Under the pieces are notes generated by a model, which did no database searches, had not been told where the DNA came from, and saw only the letters and a program-made list of their open reading frames with translations. 64,000 nt of DNA, taken from positions 186,001 through 250,000 of the forward strand of contig JANVFP010000009.1 of the NCBI GenBank assembly GCA_027919835.1. Reading direction: 5' to 3'. Made by a program: the position numbers and the translations under genes. Shown piece by piece: positions 11,553-23,649 of this stretch. Every line of letters starts with the position of its first letter. Positions within the stretch are counted from its first letter, which is position 1. This DNA comes from Lentinula raphanica (taxonomy: Eukaryota; Basidiomycota; Agaricomycetes; Agaricales; Omphalotaceae).

Positions 11553-13646
11553 CTGAAACGTTCTGTATCTTTTTCTACTAACTGCGCTTGGACGCGTCCA
11601 GTTTGTATACCCATTACCTCGTATGTTGTACCCTTTGTGTTACTGCTGCTGTATTCTCCCCTAGCTAAGGCTCGTTTAGTGTATCAACACTGGGCGTAGA
11701 AGTTTAGCGGCATGTTGCAGTATTTTCTGGGTTGTTTCTGAATGTTGATTTCCATAATAGTTTCAGGAGCTTCGCTTCCATAATACACCTGTCTTTTACA
11801 ACATCCCGTACCACATGCTGATAGCTAGATATGCATCTTTGTTGTTGTCTTGTGAGGCGTGCGCGCGTAACGCGTCTAGACTCTAGAATGTAGCATGCGG
11901 GCGCTAAATTGCTGATCAAGCTCAAGCGCCTACGTTTCAACCATGGTCAACTCAAGCCAGACTCAAGCTCTCTTTCGTTTTCACAACCTGGTGGTGTCTA
12001 TATTTCTGTCCTTCGACTGCCCAGTCATGACATCGATGTCAATGCCCATCCAAAGAACAAGAGTAAGATGTGCGACTATGGACAAGCTCAATACAATGGC
12101 GAACGGGCTTCAAGTGAAGATTTTTTGAAATATAGGGAAGGAAGGGAACATTTGCTACCTCATCTGCTTCAAAACGGATAGGGCTGTTAATCTGTGCGGG
12201 TATCGGGAATGTCTGCTGCTTGACGTGGTGCGGATGCTTTCTCTGTCTAGCTCTATGTTTGCTCGAAACTTATCCTGATTCTGCTATACCTTCCTTTCGA
12301 AAGGCAAACCTTCATCTCGCCTACTGCCCCCTTCAGCTGATATCACTATGCTCTCAAAACCCAACAAATGCAACGTTCTCAATGAGCTCACTAGAATCTG
12401 ATCGACACGAAGTATTCACTCAATCTCGTCTGCAACTCGCGCCGCTCACGCTTCTATGTCCACCTCAGACTGTCACTAATTGACTTAAGAGGCCAAGATT
12501 TCCATGTATCTCTATCATATTCTCAGCAAGGCCTCTGGCAATGATGACCGTATAGGTATGCCGTGACGAGAAAGGGCTCCGACACGGCTCAACGTCAATC
12601 TGATCTATCGTACTGCAAGGATTAGGGCGATGTTATTTTCGGCACATGCATAGACCAAATGCACTGGCCAGAAGCAGTACATTCCATTTTCTCTGCGTTC
12701 TGTGTTTGCATTCTGAGCCGTCAGCCCTTTACAGAGATAATGTTGTGATTCAGCCTTGAAAACCTGTACTAGATCACAATGGGTACATACGGTCTCATCA
12801 GAAACGTCCTAGAGGTCTCCATCTCAAGGTCTTCAGTCTAACGACAGTTTTAGTGATGATCAGCGACGAGTGCTAACTGAGGTCGTTAGGAGACTGACCG
12901 CACGCATACTGAAGTTGCCACTTGATGTCTTCAAGAGATGATAGTCAAACACCACTCGGGGAGTCATCAGCTCATAGCCACTGTGGTCATGGATCCAAAC
13001 ATTCAAAGAGGCGCGAAACCATCGAAACATCGATTGAACTCCTGAATGTAAGTCATCAGAATCAGAATCTATTCTTCTCAAGAAGCTGCTGTGCAGCCGC
13101 GTAGTACCCTCCCTCGTCGCTGGTGGCAATACTTCCGCGGCTGAGCCTCCACCAAGCAAAGTTGATCTCGAACATTTCGAACGCTGGATAACGACAACCT
13201 ACCAATCATCCAATGAAGGAAAGAGCTGCGGTGAGCGAATGGAGAATGTATCACATTCTAAACCTTCAAATTAATTCTGAACTTCAACTTTCTCGCGAGG
13301 ACCAGAACAACTGTTGATTGTCGATAAGACGGGTAAGATTGCCGCGAGGCGATGATTTTCTATTTGGTCTACAAAGCATGGTTCTCGAGATTTCATCTCT
13401 TGTGACATTTCGTGAGCTGATATCTCATTCATTCGCGCGGACATCACCATTCGCGATGCAAGCTCTCCAGGAGTTGATAATGGCGGTTGTTTTGTGAACA
13501 TCATTCTGTTTTTCACTATTTTGAGTGCTTATCCCTCTCATAACCCCTCTTCCCAGAGTCCAAACGGGTAAGGAGTGATCTTGTGCTGCGCGCGTCATTT
13601 GCGAGCCACTGACAGACTTGCTCTATCACACAGACGAAGTTCATGC
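11553..13646. other. Intergenic stretch, no supportable gene
   Basis: Only short frames without recognisable motifs are seen (for example 11909-12181 plus, 12860-13159 minus, 13271-13516 minus). The last 100-150 bases probably hold the promoter and a signal-peptide exon of the following membrane protein, which I could not place with confidence. Confidence 0.35.
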
Positions 13647-15058
13647 ATGGATCGGCGTTTTAGCCTTATCGAGCTCAATATAAGCTCTACCATAACAATC
13701 GGCCAAAGTAATCAAGCGACGTGGAAGTGGAATGGACCCTCATTTGGTGGAACACATACCTTCACCTTGAGCTTGGTCAATTCGCGTACAACCTCAACAA
13801 CGGTTTCTTCTGCTACTCCGGGAGAATTCACCGGTACGGTAAAGTTCGAGGTCTCAGATCCTGGGTGAGTTGTGATGTGCAAAGAAGACGCACAATTCTG
13901 AATGCAATTAGAAATTATCAAGCAACTCTTCACATGGAAAAATGGCTGTGCGTACATTCTCTTTTCCAAAGATTCAGAACTCTCACAATGAACTCGAAAT
14001 CTTAGGTTCCCTGAGCCAACTGCACAATTTATCGCTGTGCCACGTTCACAAGCAGCTCTCACTCCTGTGTAAATTGGTCGCCCAAGTTTTCGTCTTCACA
14101 CAGATACTGACCTCATTGTCTACAGTACTTCTACGACTCCGAGTACATCGTCACGCTCTACAAGTATTAGTACAAGTGGTCAACAGTGAGTATCTTCAAC
14201 TATCGATAACGTCAATGCAGCGATTCAAAATACCCTAAACGCTCAGGACATTACCTCAGTGAGAGCCTGAAACCTTGGTCATCAACTCTCACTGAACTCG
14301 TATCATCTCTAGAACCTCAGTCAGTCCCGTTCCTTCGACTTCCGCGACGTGCGTTCAGTCTACTTCTGAAATATCTTGCGGACATAGTCTCTCAATTCCT
14401 TCCAGAATCGCGCATTCGACGTCAACAAGGTCTGCATATTCATTATCCTCGTCACAGTCTTAATGAATGCAGTCTCAGCTTCACTAGTACTCCGACCAGC
14501 TTTTCGGCCGCCAACGATGGTCCCTCCAGTGTTGGACTCATCCTGGCGTCTATATTCGGAGCTCTTTCTGGTTTCTTACTTCTCTCCATGATGGCGTATT
14601 ACATATGGCGACGTCGTCGAAGACTCGGGCGACGCAACCGCTCGGCTACAAATTCTAGCTCGCTTGCTCTCTTCTCCACTCGACAATTCCCTCAGAATGT
14701 CGACAAAGAGGGCCCGGACTGGGATTCAACTTCCGATTCTTCACTAGCTCCTTCAGATTCAGTATCGAGGGTTATGTGGTCCGTCGAACACTTGAAGGGC
14801 AAGGTTCGACCACTTGCTCCGTCCACAACTCTATCCACAGTTCCAGAGGAAGAGAGGCACAATCGTTCAGAGATCGATGAAGGCTCCGAGAATGCGACTA
14901 GTAGTGCGGCGGCTAACTCGGAGGAGGTGGAGAGAAGCAGTCCATTCCAGATTCCAGTGATCACAATGACAAGTGCGACGCCTTCCTCATCTACTGTATC
15001 CGGTACTCGTAGGTCCTTGCGCGAAGAGCGCTCTTCTGGTTCTGGAAGGATACCATGA
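13647..15058 (+). CDS. Ser/Thr-rich single-pass membrane protein, Mid2/AXL2-like layout
   Basis: I do not recognise a named family, but the layout is clear. The N-terminal part, SSTITIGQSNQATWKW, GTHTFTLSLVNS and TGTVKFEVSDPG, looks like a small extracellular beta domain. A Ser/Thr/Pro stalk follows, assembled from several short exons (TPSTSSRSTSISTS, TSVSPVPSTSAT, TSFTSTPTSFSA). One membrane helix comes next (VGLILASIFGALSGFLLLSM), then a stop-transfer cluster WRRRRR and a cytosolic tail of about 140 residues rich in Ser, Glu and Arg. In fungi this layout is typical of wall-stress sensors and similar surface proteins. The start is uncertain: the given ATG lacks a signal peptide, which is probably encoded by an upstream exon ending near 13567. 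The next gene also encodes a surface protein. Confidence 0.6.
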
Positions 15059-15429
15059 TAGGCTTGGTAGATGAGAACGGTTGGAATGACGTTCCTGTAA
15101 TGCTCAGCTTTGTGCCCTCATCGATAGCACGTACATTATTTCTCAGTGCGGGTCAGAGGTTGCGCCGCCGGCCGGCCGTCCAATGCCCAATACCCAATAT
15201 CTGTGTTATTTTCGAATCACTTACTCGAGTACGATACACGAATCACTTCTTCGTACTTTACTTATTCTTCTCATGAGATTTCTTCTGTTCAAGTACATAC
15301 CGCATAGTTTATGGATGAAGTCCGAGCTCATTTCCTACTATACAAACCTTTCCACTAGTTTATGTAATCACTGATCAGACGCGTTTCCTTGCACTGCGAC
15401 TGCCAACTTACACTGTACAGCCTGCATTC

Positions 15430-16716
15430 ATGGATCTATCGGCCGTGAACTTCAATGTCACTGTAGACGACTTTGACAGCGTGCTCGCATATAGCGACCA
15501 GTCTTTATGGACGACCCCAGATCCTTCGAGCTCTGATTATCATCCGGAAAGTAGCCCTTGGCTTTTAGGAACTTTCCATCAAACAGACACCGTGAACGCG
15601 TCTGTAAGCTTCAACTTCACTGGTGTGTATCGATTACATGGGTGGGCACAAAATAATCACTAAAGTTTTCGCGTTTTCCTAGGTCCGGCTCTGTATATCT
15701 ACGGATATTCTGGCCCAGAATACGGATCCTATGAAGTTCAGCTCGATTCGGTTTCCACCACGGCTAGTGCTTATTCTACGAGCAATGGCTCGACACCGCA
15801 TCTCCTCTATGGAATCAGCAACTTGACATATGGAGAACATGAGCTTACTCTACGCAATCTGGGATCTGTTTCAAGTAATGGAGATGGAGGCGGAAGTTCG
15901 TTGCTGTTAGATTTTCTGCGCTTCACGGTTCAGTTGGCACCTTCTGGGTAAGTATAGACGTTCTATGGCAATTGGTTCACTCGTTTGACAATTCGTAGAG
16001 CCTCAGTGTCGAATACGACTTTGCAGGAAGACGATTCAACATTGTCCTATTCTGGCGTATGGGGAAGTAACACATCTGGGAATTTCAGTGGCGGGGGCTC
16101 TTCATATACAAACGGTGACAATGCATCAGTATCCTTTCCTTTCAACGGTGTGTGGGGCTCTCTTCCTTTCTTTGAATTCATATTCAACAATCAAGCATAC
16201 AGGTTCTGCCATATATGTATTCGGCGACAAGAAAAACGATCACGGTCTTTACAGTGTTGTACTCGACAACGGAACTGAACAAATATTCAACGGAATATCG
16301 GGGTGTGGAGGTGCCTTTGGTCAGACGTGCGAGCAACAACAGCCTACTCTGGCGTATTTCGCTTCGAATTTAGCCGAAGGAGAACACTCACTGAAAATAA
16401 CCAATCTGGCGGGAGTGAATCAGTCGTACTTTGGTGCGTCTCGGTCTCGATCGGTAGTCGAAAAACTCTTGCTTACGCCTTACGTTCAGATCTGGATAGC
16501 ATTGTGCTGACTATACCGTCTGAATATGCACCTCGGAGTTTGACAAATGGCTCTGATTCTGATTCTGGCTCTGGCTCTGGGTCCTCGGGAAATTCTACAT
16601 CAGGTTCACCTTCGAGTTCTTCAAATGCTGCGCTCATTGGTCAGCCAATGACATTCGCCTCCAATCCTTGGATTACTTTCCTACTCTTCGCTGTGATATG
16701 GTTGGGAAGGCGGTAA
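15430..16716 (+). CDS. Two-module beta-rich surface protein, probably GPI-anchored
   Basis: A five-exon gene with two similar modules. Module 1 has FNVTVDDFDSVLAYSD, ASVSFNFTGPALYIYGY, GSYEVQLDS and YGEHELTLRNLG. Module 2 has TTLQEDDSTLSYSGVWGS, ASVSFPFNGSAIYVFGD, GLYSVVLDNGTEQ and EGEHSLKITNLAG. Such paired modules, resembling jelly-roll carbohydrate-binding folds, are common in agaricomycete surface proteins of unknown function. A Ser/Gly spacer and a hydrophobic end (NPWITFLLFAVIWLG) suggest a GPI signal. The ATG at 15430 is preceded by an open frame, and a signal peptide should lie in an exon between about 15270 and 15390; I could not fix the join. The 370 bases before it hold nothing else. 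Confidence 0.65.
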
Positions 16717-17193
16717 AGCTGGAGCGTCAGGGTGTCAACTGAACGCAGTACACTACGAGCTACGGAGGTACATGCTCGTTATCATATCAGCTGTTCGTTA
16801 TAATGTCAAAAACGGACGTGTTGCACTTTACCAGGAATGATGAGAGTTTCGAACAGGAGATCGTCGCTCCTCTGCTCTTTGTGAAGGTACACCTGGCAGG
16901 ATAGGTCCCTACACCTGGAATCAAATACACACGGTTCCTTAATTTGAACGTCTTTGCATGTTCAGACGAACACCTCGTATTTTCTCTCTGCAGTGCTGCA
17001 GGCTCGTCTATCATGTTCCAAAACTCGAGTACGATGTCCCGTTCCATAGAATATGTACTCCAGCTTTTACAGGATCAAATACCGAATACAAAACAACGCT
17101 GTGAGCCAAGGTTTCGAACCAAAGGGATACATGATAGTGAGTTATAATCGTGATGGATGTAGATAGTAGTATAAACGGGCCTGTAACAAGCTG
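16717..17193. other. Convergent 3' region, no gene
   Basis: This lies between the ends of two converging genes. A GGTTCGAAACC-like B-box is present on the minus strand near 17110, but no tRNA cloverleaf could be folded around it. Confidence 0.4.
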
Positions 17194-18548
17194 TTACAAG
17201 CAAAAGATGTAGGACGCGTTTGCTGAAGGTAAGGAACTCGGGACAGCTTGAGAAGGCATGTTTGCGGGTACAGAAATCTTCCGTGCTGGCAGTGGTACAG
17301 AATCTTCTGAACCGTTCTTGGCCTTTTGGAGAACTTCCGCAACGACCTCGAAGTGGTCGTCTATTGCCTTGATGAGTTTGTCTTTGCTTGTACGCAGCAT
17401 ATCCATTAACTTGTCCGCGTCGATCCTAGTCTGAGCGCCAGGAGAAACTGTGGTCTTGTCCGAAGCCTTGCGGGAAGGGTCTTCTGATGCAGCATTGAGG
17501 GGCGAATTGAGAGTCCTATCTTCGCTGTATTCTTGATCAGGCGAATCTGGATAGAGGCCTACAGTCGAGGGATTAGAGAAGAGACGCAACTCCCCGGTAT
17601 TCTGTGCAACACTCGTGTCAGGGTGATCGACCACAATACTAATTGGGTGAAAACAATCTCACCGTGGGTCCGCCCATGAAAAAGTTCGAATCTGAAACCG
17701 GAAGATCACTCGTGAGTGAAGAGGTAGCGACTGTAGACTTGGTATCGTCGGACTGTGAACTTTGTGTCAATTTGGACCAAACCGCTTCTCTGAGGGCCTA
17801 CTTGAACATCGTCCTCGATACTGGACAGCATTGTCCAAACTGTAATCGAGTCTTCGGCGTCTGAATCATCCTGAAAGGGACGATGAGTGACCCGGTGTTG
17901 AGAATTAGAGAGAGAAAAAGGCTCACTTCGTTCTCATCGTGATTTGGACCTCGACAAGCGAAACTCGAATCATTTTCCTGTTGCAAAATAAACAACTGTG
18001 ACTCAGATTTGAGTTGGGAGCTCACTTCGACTTCTTCGTCCGTGTTAGATGTGTTAGCCTTGCGGGGTACACAACCGGGACGTTGGTCAATCAGAGATCG
18101 CTGGAAAGTGCCCTCGCAGTCCTCACCTGCTTCAAGCTCACTCTGTACCACGCGTCGTCCCAGCCGTGCTCACCCAAGTCATCTGCAAAGAATGTCATCG
18201 TTTGAATCGAAGATTAAGCATATAATATATGCGAACGAACCTTCGATCTCAGGGCCGGACTTATGGCGCTTCGGGTCTGCTGGTGCACCAGTATTACCAA
18301 CATCCGGACTAGACAAGGATCGTTTCTGGTAGGCGGTTTTAGTTATGTTGCTGCAAAATCATTGAAGGTACCAGCGAGCTTACGACACCAAATGTAGATC
18401 CAGCCTGTGTCGCCGACCCCGCCACGTCTTCTTTGGTGTCGGTCGGGCTAGGATCCAACCTTGTCATTTCAGTAGTCGGGCAGAGGAGCTGTTCGACTTT
18501 TCGACATAAAAGATCAGCAATAGCTCCACAGATTTCCCACTCAGCCAT
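17194..18548 (-). CDS. Hypothetical multi-exon protein, acidic and low complexity
   Basis: I do not recognise this protein. The start MAEWEICGAIADLLCRKVEQ gives an N-terminal helix. A chain of small exons follows: SLSSPDVGNTGAPADPKRH, a Trp-containing acidic stretch, KANTSNTDEEVEVSSQLKSE, DDSDAEDSITVWTMLSSIED, SDDTKSTVATSSLTSD, and a last long exon with DKLMDMLRTSKDKLIKAIDD, which may form a coiled coil. Splice signals are present at most joins, but the joins near 17640 and 18150 need unusually short introns (about 24 and 41 nt), so the model is uncertain there. The acidic, serine-rich content and a KRHKS basic patch would fit a nuclear protein, but this is inference. Confidence 0.45.
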
Positions 18549-19984
18549 CTCTAGCTAGTCAGAGAAGGTGAACTAAGTATTACAATGACACCATAAGTTC
18601 GCCAAGTAAGTGAACCTGCGAGGGCGCGCCTCTCTCTCTCGCAGGCCATGCAGTGAGCGTTGAAATCCCATTTCTGGCAAGTCAGCTCCATCCGATCCAT
18701 GTCACGATGATAATCTTGACGGCCGAGCGGTTTATGTATTCACTGTGTACTGCCAGTAGCTGTGGCCACCCCTGGTCATATTTTCACTAGAACGTTTCGA
18801 AACCTCAAACGGCTTAAGTATACTACTGGAAGAGAGACTGATAGAACATGGACGAAGATATCAGTTTATTGTGAATGGTTCAGTCTCTGATAAACTGACC
18901 GTAGAGTCAGGGGAAAGCGACCACCCAAAAATTGCAGAACCACTGGGCTGGTCTGCTAACATGAGACTCCTCCTGCGATCTCTACCAAACCGCTGTCTAA
19001 CGTTCGGACTCTGTTATTGGACGTGAAACTATTGAAACAAGCAGCAAGCAGACAACATTGACAGCAGGTCGAGTCAGCCTTGATTCGTATTGCTATTAAA
19101 ATGGGATTGAGGTTTGAACCTGTCGTCATGTTAATGATGGCAAGATTTCAGAAAAATTACCGGAAACGATCCGCGTACGACAAAAGAGGTCGAAGATCGC
19201 TTTCTCGCCTTTGCGTTCGGCGCCGAGTCTGTGTATCCTTCATAGGCTGAATTAGATTATCAACTTGATAGAGCCTTCGCTGCTCGACGTCGGGCGAGCC
19301 AGTTGTCACTTGATGATTGTAAATGGTGAGAGTCAGAAGAAGATAAAAGCGATTAGATGTCACAAACTGAACAAAATCTAGACAGTGAGAATGAGACACC
19401 CATTTCGAGTAGTAAGTTACGACTTGTGTGATAAAGGGGTGGTCTGCAGCCAACTCAAAGAGGTACCGTAGGAAAACAGAAACAATGAAGATCGCAGAGA
19501 ATCGTGTCAGCGAGAGTAGATACCGAGAGCACGTCCTTGGACTCTGGGCTATTCGCCCCTACCATACCATAACTCCATCGTGGACAACACACCGTTTGAA
19601 TCGCATAGTCTTCCCTACCCTTCCTATTCCCTCTTGATCGTCCGACCGTCCGAACCCTTTTTCCCTCGTGGGTCTGATCATGATCTAATCCTCTTTCATC
19701 CTCGCGGGGCACCTTCATCAGCCCCCCCGCCCGGCTAGGTGCCAAGTGGCTTGAGCCCAGCAGCCTGCAACGACTGCTCTCTCCGGACCTTCGACGTAGT
19801 ACCATTCAGTGAATTCATTCCCGATCGTATAATCACGGGCGTATGCCATATACTCGTAGTTGAATCCTAGAGTGAACCGACGTCTGTGCCAGGCTTTCTA
19901 TAAAAACTTTAGAGATCATGACCCAACATGTTACATGTTCCATGCTTGACTGGAAGAGATCGGAACTTGACTTTTGAAAACCTG
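18549..19984. other. Intergenic stretch, no supportable gene
   Basis: Frames are short on both strands and show no motif I recognise. The part next to 18549 should be the promoter of the hypothetical minus-strand gene. Confidence 0.4.
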
Positions 19985-21022
19985 TTTTTCTGGTTTGCGT
20001 CTCGATCTTAAAACCCCAGGGTCGCCAAAATCAATAGGAACGACATGTTTGGATATGTAGATAACCTCCTTCCCTCTAAAAGTTTGGACCCCCGTTGTGA
20101 CAAGAACGTTTCCGGAATGGATATCACTGTGAAAAAGATACTATCAGTATATGTGAGGCAAATCAAAATGGGTAGGGTGGGACGGCAAGAGAATTTTACC
20201 ATTGAACAATCCAGTCATCGTTCATGGGCGTTTCAAAAGCATTTCTATACCCAACATCCAATAGCTTGCTTTCCGCTTGGTCCAGGTAAGTACCCTTTTT
20301 CTGTCTACTCAACTCAACGCCCTCAGCCACTTCCCTTCCTCATCTATATGGATTCCAGGCTCTGTCCCCAACAGAATCGCTCCGTCCCTCTTTCCTCAGA
20401 TCCCGGCATGATGCCAGATGTTGAACTTTCCGAGGGGCATAAGGCTCACATGAAGCGGATGGGGTCGCGGATATCGACCAGCTTCAACAGACTCGGATGT
20501 GGTGCCCTCGCGAATGTGTTCGCCGAGGAGAGGGTCCTGGAGGTCTTTCGGGAATGGCTGCACAAGGTCGTAGATAATGGCGGTGCTTTCGTCTGGTGTC
20601 GTACGCTCCCTTTCGACGCTGTTGAAAGACGCGTCTGATGTCTTTTCGTTCTGTGAAGAAATGTTGAGATGAGAAGAGAAGAGAGATATTACTATGTGAC
20701 TATTGAAATATTGACGATGGTACTGACGGGTCACGGAAGTGAAGGTTGTTATCCGGGTCATTCATTTGATAAATGTAGCCAATCTTGCTGATTTGAATTG
20801 CGAGCACAAAATATCAGTGACATGCCTGTTGAAGAAGAACCAGAGGTTGAACACGAACATGTTTAATATTGACTGCTTCTAATTGATCTTTGAGCCATTC
20901 GAGGAAGACATCATTGGATTTTGGTTGTCGCATGAGCCGTTGTAGGTTTTCTGATATATAGGTTCAGAAGCACAAAGGGTAGCTCCGATGATAAGCTGGA
21001 GAAGGATGGTGCGAAGAATCAT
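19985..21022 (-). pseudogene. Broken copy of the secreted kinase-like family
   Basis: On the minus strand this matches the three tandem genes at 43.6-48.7 kb from the signal peptide onwards. It begins MILRTILLQLIIGATLCASEP (compare the member starting at 43647), then has a Q-D-W-L-H segment where the CPGY motif should be, but with two stop codons. IIYDLVQPFPKDLQDPLLGE follows, then a stretch where the LKLVDI...CEPYA block can only be read by changing frame at least three times, then FNIWHHAGI. The catalytic part DIHSGNVLV and PIDFGDPGVL is still readable near 20110-20000. The C-terminal exon is not found. The intron before the W-L exon is still visible. The gene is dead, and it lies head to head with the DUF1776 gene 240 bases away. 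Confidence 0.85.
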
Positions 21023-21260
21023 TATCTTGTGGGTTTAAGTAAGTCTGGCCAGCAGACGGAACACGAGGATACGAATTTCAAAAATGTTTGGGTGGAAGAG
21101 AAGAAAATGCGGGAGATGAGGAATTTGTGCCCGATCATCGATGGCGTCCAACCAGAGAGTATAACAGTTTGTTACGTAATCGACGCCTGATAACGTGTGC
21201 CGAACCGGCACTTTCCTTGCCCGTCTCTCTCACAGCCAAGTAACGCATACGACTCAGAAG

Positions 21261-22067
21261 ATGGAGACCATGCAGAAACTGGAAGAATACCTCGACGCTC
21301 TCGAAGAATACATCTTCTCCACTATCGCAGCTGCCTCTCCTCCCGGAATGAGAGAAAAACTCGAGGATCTCTGGGACGATTTCGCGCGATACGGGCGTAC
21401 GATGCCCTCTATATCCTCTTTACCCAGCGTCATCCAGAGCCGTATGAGTACGTTTCCAGGTCTAGGCGACTTTGAGATTCCTCCGCCTCCGCCACCACCG
21501 CCCCCGCCACCGCCCCCGCCAAGAAACTGGTTGTTAGAGAAAGGTGGGGAATGGGTGGAGAGACATCCGTGGGCGGCGGCGTGTGGTGTGTTCGTTGGCG
21601 TGGTTGGCGTAGGGGCTGGGTTGTGGGTTGGGTATGGTGGGTATGAGAGGAGGTACAACAGACGGACGAGGACGATGAAGCTCAAGGCTACCACGCACAC
21701 CCACCGCCGTCAAGTCGTCGTCGTCCTCGGCGGCGACACCCCCTACGGGCTCCCGCTCATCCTCGCTCTCGAGCACCAAGGGTTCATCGTGCTCACCAGC
21801 GTCTCCTCCCCCGAGTCCATCGAGCCTCTCGAGCGACACACCCACGGCTGGGTACGGGCTTTGGTCCTCGACCCGGGCCACCCGGGTGTCCTCCCGAGTA
21901 AACCGAGTAAACCGAGTGATGGCGATTTGGCGGTGCAGGGGTTCCTGAGATCGTTGGCGTCGACGATGGAGCGGAGGTTTCCGGTGGATGTGAAGGGAGA
22001 TCCGTATGTGTCGTTGGGGGAACATCCGTATGTTGTTTCTGTCATCTCACTCCTCACTCTCTCTTCT

Positions 22068-22106
<39 letters not shown>

Positions 22107-23480
22107 TCTTCTTCCGCGTCCTTTTACGCCCCCCTCGAACACATCTCCCTCTCCTCATCCTACCTCACCCACCTCACCCAAGCCCAAATCATCCCTCTCC
22201 AAACCATCCAAGCCCTCCTTCCTCTCCTCCGCAACGCCCATGTCCCCCATCCTTCCCATCCTTCCCATCCTTCCCATCAGTCCCATCAGTCCAACGCCGT
22301 CGACAGAAAAACGATCGTCGTCTGTCTTCCTTCTCCCCAATCCCAATCCCAATCCCATACCGGCCTGCCGTTCTCAGGTCTCCAAAGCATCGTCACCGCA
22401 GGGACATCCCAAGCCCTGGACGTGCTCCGGTCTGAGATCCGGCTGGCCCGGAGAACGGGGAAGGAGATGGGGCGGAATATCGATGTGGTCCAGGTCGATG
22501 TCGATGTCGACGTTGGCTCGTTTGGCTCTTTTGGCTCTCAGGCGTATTCACACCCAGGCTCAGAGGCGTCTGGATATTCACCTCACGAAGTATTCAAAGC
22601 GATGGAAAAATGGACCGCGTCGGAGAAAGTCGCGTATGGGCCGGCGTTTGTGGGTGTGATGGCGAGGAAGCAGGCGATGGCGGAGGCGGAGGCGGGGGCG
22701 GAGGCTTTGGCTCTGGGAGAGACGACGATCGACGTGTTCGTGAACAAAGTCATCAACGTCGTGTGTCCCGAGAGGAAATTCGCTTTGGGTGCTTTTGGCG
22801 CTTTTGGGGCTTTCGGTCGGATCGCGACTCGACTCGGTCTGGGCGGTGTATATGAGTGGTGTGAGTGGTGTATGGAAAGTCCGGAAAAGGTCTCCGTTCG
22901 TGCTGGTGGTCACAGTCGTGCGCGTGAGTGCCCCTACTTTATATCTTCTTCTCTCCCTCCCCTCATTCTCATCGTGGAACCCCCCGCAGCGCACACGTCT
23001 CACGACTCCCTCCGAGTCCTATCTCGTATCCCACAAATCACGCACACCGCCTACACCGTCTTCACGTCCATCGTGAACCCCATTCTCCGAATCGCATACC
23101 CTCTCTTCGGTCTCTTCGGTCTCTTCGGTCTCCAAGGTCTCCAAAGACACCCTCGACACCCTGGACACACACCCCTCCCTCCCAACCTCCCTTCTATTCT
23201 TACGCCGTCCACTCGGGCGCCTGAAGCGTCCTCGGCGTTAACGTCTCTCGAGTCTCTGGAGTCTCTGTCGTCGGAGGAAGAGAGCTCCGAGGCAGAGGCA
23301 GATCTAGAGGCGGATATAGAGGCAGAGGCAGAGGCAGAGGCAGAGGCGGATGTGGAGAGCAATGCGAGTAACGCCGGCGATGGGAATGTTAATGAGGCGT
23401 TGCTCGCTGAGAGTAGCTGGATCAGTCTTCCTAGTCTTCCCAAGGAGGAAAACGGTGTCTCGACCTCGGTGAACCCGTGA
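21261..23480 (+). CDS. DUF1776 family protein (SDR-like fold), low-complexity expanded
   Basis: This is a fungal DUF1776 protein, a divergent member of the Rossmann-fold SDR group whose reaction is not established. The start METMQKLEEYLDALEEYIFS was chosen as the first ATG. Residues about 73-87 are polyproline. A membrane or hydrophobic segment lies at about 104-125 (GVFVGVVGVGAGLWVG), then the nucleotide-fold block RQVVVVLGGDTPYGLPLILA and SVSSPESIEPLERH. A serine tract encoded by a TCT/TTC microsatellite lies at 22063-22115, and HPSHPSHPSH and AEAEAEAEAD repeats follow. Bases 22924-22989 form a 66-nt stretch with good GT...AG ends and no stop, so it may be an intron or be read through. If kept whole, the protein is 739 residues. 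A truncated copy lies at 40.3-41.3 kb. Confidence 0.8.
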
Positions 23481-23649
23481 CGGCTGAAAGATCCAAGCAT
23501 CTCGCTCGAGTCGCTCAAGTTTGTTATAACACCATGAACAATTTACACGAATTGGCCACGAATGGCCACCATCCCTTTATCTTGCCTTGACGGCGCTGTT
23601 TTCGTATAACGGTATATCTACTCGTGCGCGTGAAGCTTTGACACAAATT

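Noticed and set aside
17050..17125. tRNA-like B-box (GGTTCGAAACC) on the minus strand
   Set aside because: The T-stem does not pair fully and no A-box, anticodon arm or acceptor stem can be placed at the right distance.
21534..22025. Long minus-strand frames opposite the DUF1776 gene
   Set aside because: They are shadows caused by the GC-rich, low-complexity coding strand (polyproline becomes polyglycine) and contain no real motifs.
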